Positions 1 through 8,979 of a DNA stretch of 46,050 bases are shown in pieces. The DNA lies in assembly GCA_012519775.1 (NCBI GenBank), contig JAAYPN010000084.1, positions 1 through 46,050 of the forward strand. The letters are read 5' to 3'. The translations under genes and the position numbers were made by a program. This DNA is from Aeromonadales bacterium (GTDB lineage Bacteria; Pseudomonadota; Gammaproteobacteria; Enterobacterales; Succinivibrionaceae). Each line of letters opens with the position of its first letter. The stretch's first letter is position 1. Under the pieces are notes generated by a model. The model searched no databases. It had not been told where the DNA came from and saw nothing but the letters and a program-made list of their open reading frames with translations.

Positions 1-1703
1 CTGAGAATTTAAAGGAAAAGGTTTTATCAAAATTTGTAGCTCATGATGAGAGTGAGAATTTAACATCTGATTTTACAGATGAGAATACTCTTTTAAATCA
101 GAATACTACAGATGAGAGTGCTATAAATACTCCTGAAGATACACCAGAAATGAAGAGTGTTGAAAATCCATTTGCAAGTCTTTTCAAACCTATTCCTTCA
201 TCAACTGATACTATCGCATCAGGTAGCAGTACAGAGCAGACTTTAAATCAGAGAGTTGTAACTCTTGAAGAAAAGGCATCAGTATTCTCTGAGGCAAACA
301 CAGCTGATTTAACTGATGAGCTTTCAGATGATAACACTCAAAAGGCAACTGCTGATTTATCATCAGATGATTACGATCCTATTAAGACTGACAATAAGGA
401 TGTAATCAACTCAAATCTAAAGAACGCAGAGCAAAAGCCGGCTTTATTTAATACCCCATTTAATAATACTGACGGCAAGGTTAATACATCAGCTTCACAG
501 AACAATGAGGCAATAAGCCAGAAGATCATTCATGATCTTGTTCCAAAAAATGAACTTGAAGACTCTGTTGTACCATCAGATATTAAAGGTAAAGGTCAGG
601 ATATCAGCACCATTACCACTAATGATGAAGCTATTGATGATATTGAGATTAACTCAATTCCAACAAAGACAGCAGGAGCAGCTGCCATCACCAATGGTCA
701 GAATGAGCCTATTCCAACTAATACAGTAGTTGATGATGTACAGCCTGTTCAGGAAAAATCAGGACTGTTCTCAAAGATAGCATCATTATTCGGTGGTGGT
801 AAAAAAGAACAGATATCAGAGACAAAAGCAGCTGAAACTCAAAGTGTTCAGACACCGCTTGATGCTGCCAACATGTTATCTTTAAGTGCTAAAGGCTCAC
901 CATTAGATAATATGATGTATACCCTAAGAACACAGATTTTAAACCCTGCGCTTCCACAGGCTTTAAAGAATGAAGCTAAAAGGTACTTAGAGCAGCTTGA
1001 AAACCCAATTGATGATTTACCTAGTGTATCTAATTGGCTTAACTTTACACAGGTACCAATGTCACCATCATCTCCTCAGGCATTAGCACTGCACCAGTGG
1101 GCATTTATGCTGCTTGCCATCAGATTCTCACAGATAGGTAAGTCTGTAGATAAATTCTTAAAGAAGAATGTTGATCTTGAAGAAGATGTATTTGACGAGG
1201 AATTAAAGAAGCTCTCATCTGCAGTTACAGGTGATGGCAAAAACGCAATAAAAGGCTCTCTTCAAGAGGCTTTAGATCAGATTATAAGATTCCAGAATCC
1301 TCCAAAGGAAAATCTGCCTGTACTTTATCAGTACATTCCTCTACCTCCATCATATGAAGGTGGTCGTGAAGGCGGATTCAATGCTCAACCTGTAATCGAA
1401 GAAGATGGCAAGCAGTCATGGCACCTGTCATTTGTCTTTGATTTAGAAGGCTTAGGACCTATTGAAATCAGAGCAGAAGCTAAGATCCCAGAATTGAAAC
1501 TATCTGTCGTAGCAAGCACCTTAAAGGGCTTACAGAAAGTTCAGCAGTGTCTTCCTGTATTAAAAGAAAAACTGCAGAATATTGGTATTACCACAAGAAC
1601 AGCATCAGCAAGACTAGGACAAGTACATTTAAGAGAAACAAATGTGGTTTCTAATGCACCTGCCAAGAGAAATGATGGTTCTAATCTGTCTGTAGATATT
1701 TAG
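1..1703 (+). CDS. fliK: FliK-like flagellar hook-length control protein, 5' end outside window
   Basis: The reading frame is open from base 3 with no stop, and the first ATG (150) lacks a convincing ribosome site, so the gene very probably begins upstream of the window. The visible part is over 560 residues. The first two thirds are low-complexity, rich in Asp, Glu, Ser, Thr and Asn, as expected of the disordered ruler part of FliK. The last ~100 residues contain a conserved-looking segment (WHLSFVFDLEGLGPIEIRA, then a helix-rich stretch ending VLKEKLQNIGI), which matches the pattern of the C-terminal Flg_hook domain. FliK-type proteins measure hook length and switch the flagellar export apparatus through FlhB. 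The next gene encodes an FlhB-tail homologue 8 bases downstream, which supports the call. The exact family is inferred from pattern, so some FliK-like paralogue is also possible. Confidence 0.7.
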   Translation, partial: ENLKEKVLSKFVAHDESENLTSDFTDENTLLNQNTTDESAINTPEDTPEMKSVENPFASLFKPIPSSTDTIASGSSTEQTLNQRVVTLEEKASVFSEANTADLTDELSDDNTQKATADLSSDDYDPIKTDNKDVINSNLKNAEQKPALFNTPFNNTDGKVNTSASQNNEAISQKIIHDLVPKNELEDSVVPSDIKGKGQDISTITTNDEAIDDIEINSIPTKTAGAAAITNGQNEPIPTNTVVDDVQPVQEKSGLFSKIASLFGGGKKEQISETKAAETQSVQTPLDAANMLSLSAKGSPLDNMMYTLRTQILNPALPQALKNEAKRYLEQLENPIDDLPSVSNWLNFTQVPMSPSSPQALALHQWAFMLLAIRFSQIGKSVDKFLKKNVDLEEDVFDEELKKLSSAVTGDGKNAIKGSLQEALDQIIRFQNPPKENLPVLYQYIPLPPSYEGGREGGFNAQPVIEEDGKQSWHLSFVFDLEGLGPIEIRAEAKIPELKLSVVASTLKGLQKVQQCLPVLKEKLQNIGITTRTASARLGQVHLRETNVVSNAPAKRNDGSNLSVDI

Positions 1704-1711
1704 GAAATACT

Positions 1712-2164
1712 ATGGAAAACCAAGATCAAGATAAAGAAATTATAAATCCAGAGGTTATTGAGCCAAATGATGACATGTCCTCTATCATCAACGATAAGGC
1801 AGAAGGTTCAAGCAAGGTAAACACTACAGATGAAGACGGCTCTTTTAAAGCCACCTATGATAAGGCCGCAGCTGCTGTTGCTTTGAGCTATCATGAAGGT
1901 GATGAGTCACCATTTGTAAGTGCTTTAGGTTATGAGTCAAGAGCTCAGGCTATTATTGATATGGCAAAAGAGCTTGGCATCTATGTACATAAAGATCCTG
2001 CCCTCTTTGACCAGTTAAAAAATCTAAAAGAAGGTGCTAATGTGCCTCCAGAGCTGTTTGAAATTATCTCAACTATTCTTGCATTCAGCTATTATCTTCA
2101 GGGTAAGACACCTGCATCCTACACAAGAAAAGATGGTTCAAAGGCTATAAATACAGAAGCTTAA
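1712..2164 (+). CDS. FhlB-type protein: stand-alone homologue of the FlhB cytoplasmic domain
   Basis: 150 residues. The first ~50 are acidic and low-complexity. Residues ~50-140 resemble the cytoplasmic C-terminal domain of FlhB/YscU export-switch proteins: AVALSYHEGDESPFVSALG, then an IIDMAKELGIYVHKDP stretch, then NVPPELFEIISTILAFSYYL. The four FlhB transmembrane helices and the NPTH autocleavage motif are both missing; the segment before AVAL reads YDKAAA. Such tail-only homologues (FhlB, YlqH-like) are known beside fliK in several bacteria, and family knowledge suggests they can stand in for part of the FlhB substrate-specificity switch. The gene lies 8 bases after the FliK-like gene, evidently in one transcript, and is followed by a strong terminator. 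Confidence 0.75.
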   Translation: MENQDQDKEIINPEVIEPNDDMSSIINDKAEGSSKVNTTDEDGSFKATYDKAAAAVALSYHEGDESPFVSALGYESRAQAIIDMAKELGIYVHKDPALFDQLKNLKEGANVPPELFEIISTILAFSYYLQGKTPASYTRKDGSKAINTEA

Positions 2165-2194
2165 TACTGATTTAAGTTTTTAAGGATTGAATTG

Positions 2195-2222
2195 CGGCGT
2201 GGTTTTCACCACGCCGTTTTTA
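2195..2222 (+). terminator. Rho-independent terminator after the fliK-fhlB pair
   Basis: A perfect 8-bp GC-rich stem (2195-2202 with 2209-2216), a 6-base loop and a T-run at 2217-2221. It sits between the convergent flagellar pair and mrcB. The T-run is only on the plus-strand side. Confidence 0.9.
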
Positions 2223-2231
2223 TTTGTAAGA

Positions 2232-4958
2232 CTAATCGTTTGACTCGTCAGGTGAGTAAGGAACAGGCTCTTTATAGGAGCTGTCAGTTACAGTTACTGT
2301 ACAGTTCTGATCTACATATCTAATCTTATCAAGACGTGCAGGTAGGAGATTTAAACCTGGCAGAATGCAGTTGTCACCAACTATGTTGCCTGACTTGTTG
2401 AAGTTTACGAATTTCACTCCGTCAGGACGCTTTAAATCAAGTGAACTTGGACCACCACGCTCCTGAAGGTATTTTGCGTATACTCTCATTGCACCTGATG
2501 AACCAAACAGACCTGTTGACTTGTTATCATCAAAGCCTACCCAGGTTGCAACAACCTGATCAGAATCGATACCTACAGACCAGGTATCGCGACTGTCATT
2601 GGTTGTACCGGTCTTGGTTGCAATATTAAGATTTGGGAACAGTCTGCCGATACGTCTTCCTGTACCAATCTTTGTAGCCTGCATCATTACATACATGGTC
2701 AGGTATGAATCACGAGGATCAAGTGTTGGTTCACGCTGTTCATCCTTACGCTCGTACACAATCTTACCGTTTTTAATTACAGTTCTTAAAGTGGTCAGAT
2801 TCTTGTAACGGCCCTCTGTTGCAAGTGAGGTGTAAATCTGGTTTACCTCAAATGGAGTTAGCTCGATAGTACCTAAAAGAATTGATGGGTAGAATGGAAT
2901 CCTTGATTTATCAACACCCACAGCAAGTAAGGTATCGCGTACTGAATTTAAACCTACACGCATACCGATTTTAACAGTTGGAATGTTCATGGAACGAGCC
3001 ATTGCAACATAGGTTGCCATACTGCCATGGTACTTCTTATCATCATTGTGAGGCTGCCACTTTTTACCGTCGGCAAGTCTTACTGTAATAGGTTCATCAT
3101 GAACTACGGTACCTAAATGAATACCACGGTTAAAGGCTGTTAAATAAACAAATGGCTTGATAATAGAGCCAACCTGTCTCTTACCTTCAACCACACGGTT
3201 AAAGCCCGCATACTGAGGAGTTCTGCTACCAACCACAGCTGAAACCTCAGCTGTTCTCCAAGAACTTACAACCATAGCAGCTTCAAGTCCCTGAAGATGA
3301 CGTTCTTTTTCAATTACCTTAAGCTCTTCCTCAACAGACTTTTCAGCAGCAAGCTGTGCCTGAGGGTCAAGACTAGTAAAGATCTTAATGCCGTTACCTG
3401 ACAGGAAATCAGAATCGAACTTTGAGGCAATCTCTCTTTTTAGAACACCCATGAAGGCAGGTGTCTTTGAGTAATTCATTGAGCCGCGCTTTATCACACC
3501 TAAAGGACGGGCTGTATACTGCTCATATTCTGTGTTTGTAATAATGCCACGGTTCTTTAAGACAGCTAATACAACGTTACGACGCTCTAAGGCCTGATCA
3601 GGATGTCTCCATGGATCATAGTAGGATGGGCCTTTAATGATACCGACAAGTAAAGCCATCTGATCCTGAGTCAGCTCTGATACAGGAACACCAAAGTAGA
3701 AGTATGAGGCAAGACCGAAACCGTAAACACCAGATGAGCCGTTCTGACCTAAATAGATTTCATTTAGGTAGGCTTCTAAAATCTGATCTTTGGTATAACG
3801 CTGATTCATGATTAGCGCCATAATAATTTCTTTAATCTTTCTTGAATAGCTCTTTTGTGAATTTAAAAAGTAATTCTTAACAAGCTGCTGAGTGATGGTA
3901 GAACCACCCTCAACTACTGAATGAGCGATAGTATTCTTTACAAAGGCACGAATGATAGCAAAGAAGTTAACACCAAGATTAGTCTTAAAAGAGCGGTCCT
4001 CAATTTCAAGCAGTGTGGTGATTAAAGCCTCAGGTACTTCCTGCTTGCTGATAAAGATACGATCCTCTTTTGGATCGATACGGTTGATTCGGTCTAATAA
4101 AACCGGATCCATTCTCACGTAGCCTAACTCTTCTTTTGTATCGGCATTGACGATTTTTGAAATTCTCTGGCCGTTAAACTCAATAAGTAAAGACATGCCA
4201 GGCTCAGTTGCATCCGGAAAATCAAAAGGACGACGCAAAACCACCATACGGCTTGTCTTATCGTTTACAGCAAACTCACCTGGACTTCTTGGATTGCTAA
4301 CCTGACGGTATTTTAATAAACGAAGCTCATACTTCATCTGTTGCAAAGACAGCTTCTGATCGGCATAAAGCTCAAGCGGTCTTGAGTAGACAACTGCAGG
4401 TAGCACCCACTTGTCATCCACACCGAATTTTTCTAAAACAATTGAATCAAAGTAGACAAATAAAATGGCAAGCAGCACAAATGCACCAAGACCAGCCTCC
4501 AGAACAAGAGTTAAAAATCTTCTTTTAAAACTCTTTTTGCCAGGCTTCTTATCATTTTGTTTATCATCGCAGTTCTGATTGTCGCTGTTTGAAGAATCAC
4601 TGCCGCCTGTTGAAGCTTTCGAATTGCCAGATGATGCCTTAAATGAAGCAATTTTATCTACTATGCGACCTAGAAATGAGCCCTCATCATTTTGTGCACT
4701 CTCATTTATCTTTGTACTGCCTTGCTCATTCTTAAAGGATGCATCACTGCTGTCAAAAGATGGCTCACTTTTGCTACCTATTGAGGCGAAACTGTCATTG
4801 CCAAAAGAACTGTTGTCAAAGGTAGGCTCTACTTTTTTAGAATTCTCTGATGCAGGAGTTTTTTTATCCATTTCATCTATGGCAGAAAATCCCTTTAAAT
4901 ATTCGTCTGTTGAATTATTGTTGTTCATAATCGTTGTCATTGCAAAATAATGCTCCAT
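2232..4958 (-). CDS. mrcB: Bifunctional penicillin-binding protein 1b (class A PBP)
   Basis: Polymerises lipid II into glycan strands (GT51) and cross-links the peptides (transpeptidase) at the outer face of the inner membrane. Order: a ~145-residue acidic Ser/Asn-rich cytoplasmic tail, one transmembrane helix (~150-172), a UB2H-like region, GT51 with EDRSF near residue 319 followed by EGGSTITQQLVKNYFL, then the transpeptidase with SxxK (SIIK, ~598), SMN (~657) and KTGT (~782). At 908 residues it is longer than E. coli PBP1b (844), mostly through the N-terminal tail. The first ATG (4958) has no clear ribosome site. The in-frame ATG at 4940 has GGAG 12 bases upstream, so the protein may begin MTTIMNNNN. 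All catalytic motifs are present. Confidence 0.95.
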   Translation of the reverse strand: MEHYFAMTTIMNNNNSTDEYLKGFSAIDEMDKKTPASENSKKVEPTFDNSSFGNDSFASIGSKSEPSFDSSDASFKNEQGSTKINESAQNDEGSFLGRIVDKIASFKASSGNSKASTGGSDSSNSDNQNCDDKQNDKKPGKKSFKRRFLTLVLEAGLGAFVLLAILFVYFDSIVLEKFGVDDKWVLPAVVYSRPLELYADQKLSLQQMKYELRLLKYRQVSNPRSPGEFAVNDKTSRMVVLRRPFDFPDATEPGMSLLIEFNGQRISKIVNADTKEELGYVRMDPVLLDRINRIDPKEDRIFISKQEVPEALITTLLEIEDRSFKTNLGVNFFAIIRAFVKNTIAHSVVEGGSTITQQLVKNYFLNSQKSYSRKIKEIIMALIMNQRYTKDQILEAYLNEIYLGQNGSSGVYGFGLASYFYFGVPVSELTQDQMALLVGIIKGPSYYDPWRHPDQALERRNVVLAVLKNRGIITNTEYEQYTARPLGVIKRGSMNYSKTPAFMGVLKREIASKFDSDFLSGNGIKIFTSLDPQAQLAAEKSVEEELKVIEKERHLQGLEAAMVVSSWRTAEVSAVVGSRTPQYAGFNRVVEGKRQVGSIIKPFVYLTAFNRGIHLGTVVHDEPITVRLADGKKWQPHNDDKKYHGSMATYVAMARSMNIPTVKIGMRVGLNSVRDTLLAVGVDKSRIPFYPSILLGTIELTPFEVNQIYTSLATEGRYKNLTTLRTVIKNGKIVYERKDEQREPTLDPRDSYLTMYVMMQATKIGTGRRIGRLFPNLNIATKTGTTNDSRDTWSVGIDSDQVVATWVGFDDNKSTGLFGSSGAMRVYAKYLQERGGPSSLDLKRPDGVKFVNFNKSGNIVGDNCILPGLNLLPARLDKIRYVDQNCTVTVTDSSYKEPVPYSPDESND

Positions 4959-5251
4959 TATATCAAAATAGAGCTTATATAAATGAGCAATTGCTTAGCT
5001 TTGTGGAAGTTTTTTATCAGATTGTGTAAATAAAAAAATCTGAAAAACGGTACTCAGTTCAATGAATTTGACAATTTTACTGCGCTAATTTTGTTCTATG
5101 TCAAATAATAAATTTATAAACTTGATAGAAATTAAATACTCATGCATAATTGCGAACTTGAAGATATTAGCAATGTCTTTAGTATTAAATTATAAGTGAG
5201 TACTTAAGACTTCTGTATTTTTGGACGGAACTTAAGTTAAGGATGAGTATT
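4959..5251. other. Divergent intergenic region between mrcB and dksA
   Basis: AT-rich spacer that should hold the promoters of mrcB (leftward) and dksA (rightward). A perfect TTGACA lies at 5068-5073 on the plus strand, but no good -10 sits 16-18 bases after it. A TTATAA-type element lies further down near 5190. No gene or RNA was recognised here. Confidence 0.4.
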
Positions 5252-5713
5252 ATGGCTGACAATGAAAAGACTGCAATTGCAATCGACTCCATGGGCCCAT
5301 TGGCTATTGCCGGTGTAGAACCATACCAAGAACAACCAGGCGAGGAATACATGAATGAGAAGCAGAAAGCTCATTTCAAGAAAATTCTTACCGCTTGGCG
5401 AGATCAGCTACGTAACGAAGTTGATCGCACTGTAGGCCACATGAAGAGCGAAGCTGCAAACTTCCCTGATCCTCTAGACAGAGCTTCTCAGGAAGAAGAG
5501 TTTGCCTTAGAGCTTAGAGCTCGTGATCGTGAACGTAAGCTGATTAAAAAGATTGATAAGACTTTAGCTAAAGTCAATAACGATGAGTTTGGCTACTGTG
5601 AGCAGTGTGGCATCGAGATTGGCATTAAGCGTCTTGAAGCACGTCCAACTGCTGATCTATGCGTAGATTGCAAAGCTTTAGCTGAAATTAAAGAAAAACA
5701 GCTAGAAGGCTAA
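5252..5713 (+). CDS. dksA: RNA polymerase-binding transcription factor DksA
   Basis: DksA enters the RNA polymerase secondary channel and, with ppGpp, retunes transcription of rRNA and amino-acid operons. The ATG at 5252 is chosen over the in-frame ATG at 5243 because TTAAGG lies at a proper distance only from 5252; this gives 153 residues against 151 in E. coli. The family hallmarks are visible: [11 protein letters not shown] near the N-terminus, the coiled-coil tip DPLDRA with both acidic residues and the Ala, the [20 protein letters not shown] helix, and a four-cysteine zinc finger (CEQC...CVDC). gluQ follows 55 bases downstream, the classic dksA-gluQ arrangement. Confidence 0.97.
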   Translation: MADNEKTAIAIDSMGPLAIAGVEPYQEQPGEEYMNEKQKAHFKKILTAWRDQLRNEVDRTVGHMKSEAANFPDPLDRASQEEEFALELRARDRERKLIKKIDKTLAKVNNDEFGYCEQCGIEIGIKRLEARPTADLCVDCKALAEIKEKQLEG

Positions 5714-5730
5714 TTACCTTTATTATAGAA

Positions 5731-5767
5731 GATGGCTTTCAATAAGAATTGAAGGCCATCATCCTTT
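5731..5767 (+). terminator. Hairpin between dksA and gluQ (partial terminator or translation-masking stem)
   Basis: A 13-bp stem with one G-U pair (5731-5743 with 5748-5760) and a 4-base loop, followed by ATCCTTTT and then directly the gluQ ATG at 5769. The only Shine-Dalgarno-like bases of gluQ (GAAGG, 5751-5755 region) are inside the 3' arm. In E. coli a terminator between dksA and gluQ limits gluQ expression, so a similar role is plausible here. The T-run is short, so read-through is expected. Confidence 0.65.
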
Positions 5768-5768
5768 T

Positions 5769-6635
5769 ATGTCTTACACCGGTCGTTTCGCACCTTCCCC
5801 AAGTGGACGTCTCCACTATGGATCACTTATATGCGCTCTAGGTTCATACCTTGTGGCAAAGCATTTTCATGGCAGAATTCTCCTTCGCATTGAAGATCTG
5901 GATTTTTACCGCTGCAAAAAAGAATACACCACACAAATCATTGAAGAGCTTAACTCTCTAGGCTTTGAATATGATGAACCTCCGTATATCCAGTCAGAGC
6001 ATACTGAGGTTTATGAAAAAGCAATAAAGGCTCTTTTAGAAAAGAACAAAGCCTTTTACTGCGACTGCACCCGAGCAAAGATCAAAGAAACTCCATGCAC
6101 CTGTTATCAAAGGCAACAGGAACTTGATTTATCAAAACCTCACTCTGTTCGCTACAGATTAGATGGCATTGAAAACATCTTTGATGATTTTCTACAGGGA
6201 AAAGTTAAAACTACCTTTAATGAGAACACACTAGTTTTAAAACGCGCAGATGGCATGATTGCCTATAATTTAGCCTGTGTTGTTGATGATATAAGACAGG
6301 GAGTTACTCAGGTGGTACGAGGCAGTGATCTTACAGATATAACGCCTGCGCAAATGTGTTTATACAAAGACTTTAAAGCAAAAGATGTAAGTTACCTGCA
6401 CCTGCCTTTAGTTTTAGAAGATGAAAAACACAAACTCTCAAAACAGAATCTGGCAAAACCAGTGCTTGATTTGGACACAAAAGAGAATCTTCTAATAAGT
6501 GCGCTTGAATTTTTAGGTCAAGATATAAGCAGAATATATGTAAATTCAGGATGCAAAGGTATTTTAAATAAAGCTATTGAATCTTTTGATATAAAAAGAA
6601 TCAATAGCCTTCCAAAACTCTGTCCTTATTTATAG
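5769..6635 (+). CDS. gluQ: Glutamyl-Q tRNA(Asp) synthetase
   Basis: A truncated GluRS-like enzyme that attaches glutamate to the queuosine base at position 34 of tRNA(Asp). 288 residues, close to the ~300 of the family, with a catalytic domain but no anticodon-binding domain. Visible features: GRFAPSPSGRLHYGSL (HIGH-type signature), RIEDLD, a zinc site (CDC and later CTCY), and KLSKQN as the KMSKS-type loop. It lies immediately downstream of dksA, as in many gammaproteobacteria, behind a hairpin that probably lowers its expression. No clear Shine-Dalgarno sequence is free in front of the ATG. Confidence 0.93.
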   Translation: MSYTGRFAPSPSGRLHYGSLICALGSYLVAKHFHGRILLRIEDLDFYRCKKEYTTQIIEELNSLGFEYDEPPYIQSEHTEVYEKAIKALLEKNKAFYCDCTRAKIKETPCTCYQRQQELDLSKPHSVRYRLDGIENIFDDFLQGKVKTTFNENTLVLKRADGMIAYNLACVVDDIRQGVTQVVRGSDLTDITPAQMCLYKDFKAKDVSYLHLPLVLEDEKHKLSKQNLAKPVLDLDTKENLLISALEFLGQDISRIYVNSGCKGILNKAIESFDIKRINSLPKLCPYL

Positions 6636-6638
6636 ATG

Positions 6639-7312
6639 CTACTTTTTCACAGCCATAATAACTGTAAATTTCTGATTTGAATAAACAGGTAATACCTCAG
6701 AGAATTTAGCCTCTCTTAGCCTAGAGATTTCTCTGTCTACACAGGTCTTACTGTCAAATTCTCTGCGCTCTTTCCATAGTGCAATATCATTCTCAGTATG
6801 GCCACTGCAGTAAATCTGCTCTATCCAGTAACTGTCGAGCTTTTCATTTAAAAATGGAGTGCGGCGCAGAACTCATCGTAGTTTACAAAGATACCGCCCT
6901 GTTTTAGGTTCTTGTAGATGATTGAAAAGAGTTTCTGCTTATCCTCGTTTTAAAGATGATGGATGGATAAGGCTAAGATGATGCAATCATACTTATCGCC
7001 TGGAAAATCATTTAAGTAATCTGAAACTATATAATGAAAATTATGTAAAGACTCAAAACGCTCTTTTGCCACATCAAGCATTTTCGATGCTAAATCAACC
7101 AATACAAAATTTGATTTTTTAGAATATTTATACCAGTAATAGGACAGTAAACCGGTAATATCCCCCAGATCCAGTAGTTTTTCAGGTTTATGAACACATG
7201 AGAGAATGAATTTAGTAGCGCCTATATAGAACTTGTCAAAACAAGTAATGAACTTCCTGCGGTTTTCATCGTACTCTCAGGCTACTTTATTGAATTGGCT
7301 TTCTATAGTCAT
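6639..7312 (-). pseudogene. Decayed class I SAM-dependent methyltransferase
   Basis: Read on the minus strand from an ATG at 7312, the frame gives MTIESQFNKVA, a TGA stop (7277-7279), then EYDENRRKFITCFDKFY and a Rossmann-type methyltransferase core (KLLDLGDITGLLS, VLVDLASKMLDVAKERF, KYDCIILALSIHHL). A TAA stop (6950-6952) follows, then NEDKQKLFSIIYKNLKQGG. Near 6855-6875 a frameshift moves the remainder into another frame, which runs RTPFLNEKLDSYW to VIMAVKK and stops at 6639-6641. Two nonsense codons (one TGA, one TAA) and a frameshift mean no full product. The glycine-rich SAM loop is also eroded. The original substrate cannot be told. Homology is to ubiE/bioC-like small methyltransferases in general. 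Confidence 0.85.
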
Positions 7313-7433
7313 AAAAGTAACCTATATAGCGGATTAAAGAGAAAAAAAACTCTTCTTTGTATAGTTTAATATACCATATTACTTATACATAAAAATTAAC
7401 AAAGAGAGATTAAACTGCATTGATAATGTTAAA

Positions 7434-8978
7434 ATGCTACAATGTGCGAGTTTATATTCAATGAGGATTAAAAAAATTTCTGCTCCATTGCAAGGACTTG
7501 ATCTAGAAAGTCTTAAAAAAAATAAAGCATTAGTAAGAAAAAACGGCACTGCTAAATTAGTGGTGTCAGCATCAGATCTGAATCTTGATTTTAATGCTGT
7601 CTCTGAAAAAGCTATGAAAGTGGTTAGCCAGTTGCAAAAACACAACTTTAAAGCATACTTAGTTGGCGGCTGCATTAGAGATCTGCTGCTTGGTAAAAAG
7701 CCAAAGGATTTTGACGTTTCAACTGACGCAACTCCAGAACAGGTGCGAAAGATCTTTCCATCTAACTCAAGAATCATCGGCCGTAGATTTAAAATTGTCC
7801 ATGTAATCTTTGGAAGAAACATCATTGAAGTTACAACCTTCAGAAGCAATAAGGTTGCACCTACAAATAAAGCCGAAAAGAAATTCTCAACAAGAATCTC
7901 TGATAATTCAGGTATGTTAATTCGCGACAATGTTTACGGTAAGAACATTGTTGAGGATTCACTGCGCCGTGACTTCACCATTAACGCTTTGTATCTTGAT
8001 CCTGTTAAAAAGGAAATCTACGACTACAACGGCGGTCTTTATGATATAACACAGAACGTTATTGATATCATTGGTGATCCACAGGTCCGTTACTCTGAAG
8101 ATCCTGTTCGTATGATTAGAGCACTAAGATTCAGTGCCAAATTGAACTTTAAGATTTCAAAGAGAACAGCTGATCCTATTAAAAAGCTTTCTTCAAACCT
8201 GCTTGATGTATCAAATGCACGTATGTTTGAAGAGGTTAACAAGCTGTTCCTGACAGGTCATGGTCATGAGAGCTTTGATATTCTAAGAAAATATCACATC
8301 TTTGAGTTGCTCTTCCCTGCAACTAAGGAATTCTTAGACAATCAGACCTTCCTGCAGTTTGTAGATTACGCTCTTGTAAGCTCAGATAACCGCTACAAGG
8401 AAAACAAGCCTAACATGCCTCATTTCCTGTATGCTGTAATTCTATGGACTGTATTCTCAGTACAGCTCTATCAGTTAAATCAGTATCAGTTCAGCATGGT
8501 AGAGCCTGTAGACAGCGCTAACCTTATTAAAAACGTTTTACACTGCGTCTTAAATGAGCAGCAGAAAGTTACCGCAATGCCTATGGCGGTATCTGACAGT
8601 ATCAAGTCACTATGGAGAATGCAGCTTCGTCTGACCTCTTTTGAAGAAGAGGAAAATCCAAATACAGTAACTGACAGAAACATCTTTAGAGCAGCCTTTG
8701 ACTTCCTGTGCCTGAGAGCTAAATTTGAGCCATTCTTAGAAAGCTATGTTAACTTCTGGCAGCCTTATTATCAAAAATCAAAGATTCAGGCTATGAAGAT
8801 GCAGGCATTAAAAGAGCCAAAAGGTAAAAAAAAGAGAGATAAGTTAGAAGCAAAACGCGGTAAAAAGCAGACTTTTGCAACTGAAGGTTTTGAAGATGAA
8901 AAGAACCTGTCAGCCAAAAGAAAAGCTCAGCTTGATAAGGCAAGAGCATGGCGTGCTTCTATGAATCTGAGTTCATAG
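7434..8978 (+). CDS. pcnB: Poly(A) polymerase I
   Basis: Adds 3' poly(A) tails that target RNAs for decay. 514 residues from ATG 7434. The nucleotidyltransferase head shows LVGGCIRDLLLGKKPKDFDVSTDATPEQV (catalytic Asp pair in the DFDV region), then the RRDFTINALYLD and RYSEDPVRMIRALRF motifs of the class II CCA/poly(A) polymerase family. Residues ~440-514 form a Lys/Arg-rich tail typical of bacterial poly(A) polymerases rather than CCA-adding enzymes. Neither ATG 7434 nor the in-frame ATG 7461 has a strong ribosome site, so the first nine residues are uncertain. It is followed after one base by folK, the pcnB-folK order known from E. coli. Confidence 0.93.
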   Translation: MLQCASLYSMRIKKISAPLQGLDLESLKKNKALVRKNGTAKLVVSASDLNLDFNAVSEKAMKVVSQLQKHNFKAYLVGGCIRDLLLGKKPKDFDVSTDATPEQVRKIFPSNSRIIGRRFKIVHVIFGRNIIEVTTFRSNKVAPTNKAEKKFSTRISDNSGMLIRDNVYGKNIVEDSLRRDFTINALYLDPVKKEIYDYNGGLYDITQNVIDIIGDPQVRYSEDPVRMIRALRFSAKLNFKISKRTADPIKKLSSNLLDVSNARMFEEVNKLFLTGHGHESFDILRKYHIFELLFPATKEFLDNQTFLQFVDYALVSSDNRYKENKPNMPHFLYAVILWTVFSVQLYQLNQYQFSMVEPVDSANLIKNVLHCVLNEQQKVTAMPMAVSDSIKSLWRMQLRLTSFEEEENPNTVTDRNIFRAAFDFLCLRAKFEPFLESYVNFWQPYYQKSKIQAMKMQALKEPKGKKKRDKLEAKRGKKQTFATEGFEDEKNLSAKRKAQLDKARAWRASMNLSS

Positions 8979-8979
8979 C

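Noticed and set aside
4579-4950. Plus-strand open frame opposite the mrcB N-terminal tail
   Set aside because: Antisense shadow of the low-complexity Ser/Asn-rich tail; no ribosome site or recognisable domain.
7379-7930. 183-codon minus-strand open frame overlapping the pcnB start
   Set aside because: It is antisense to the conserved nucleotidyltransferase motif of PcnB, and its translation shows no family features.
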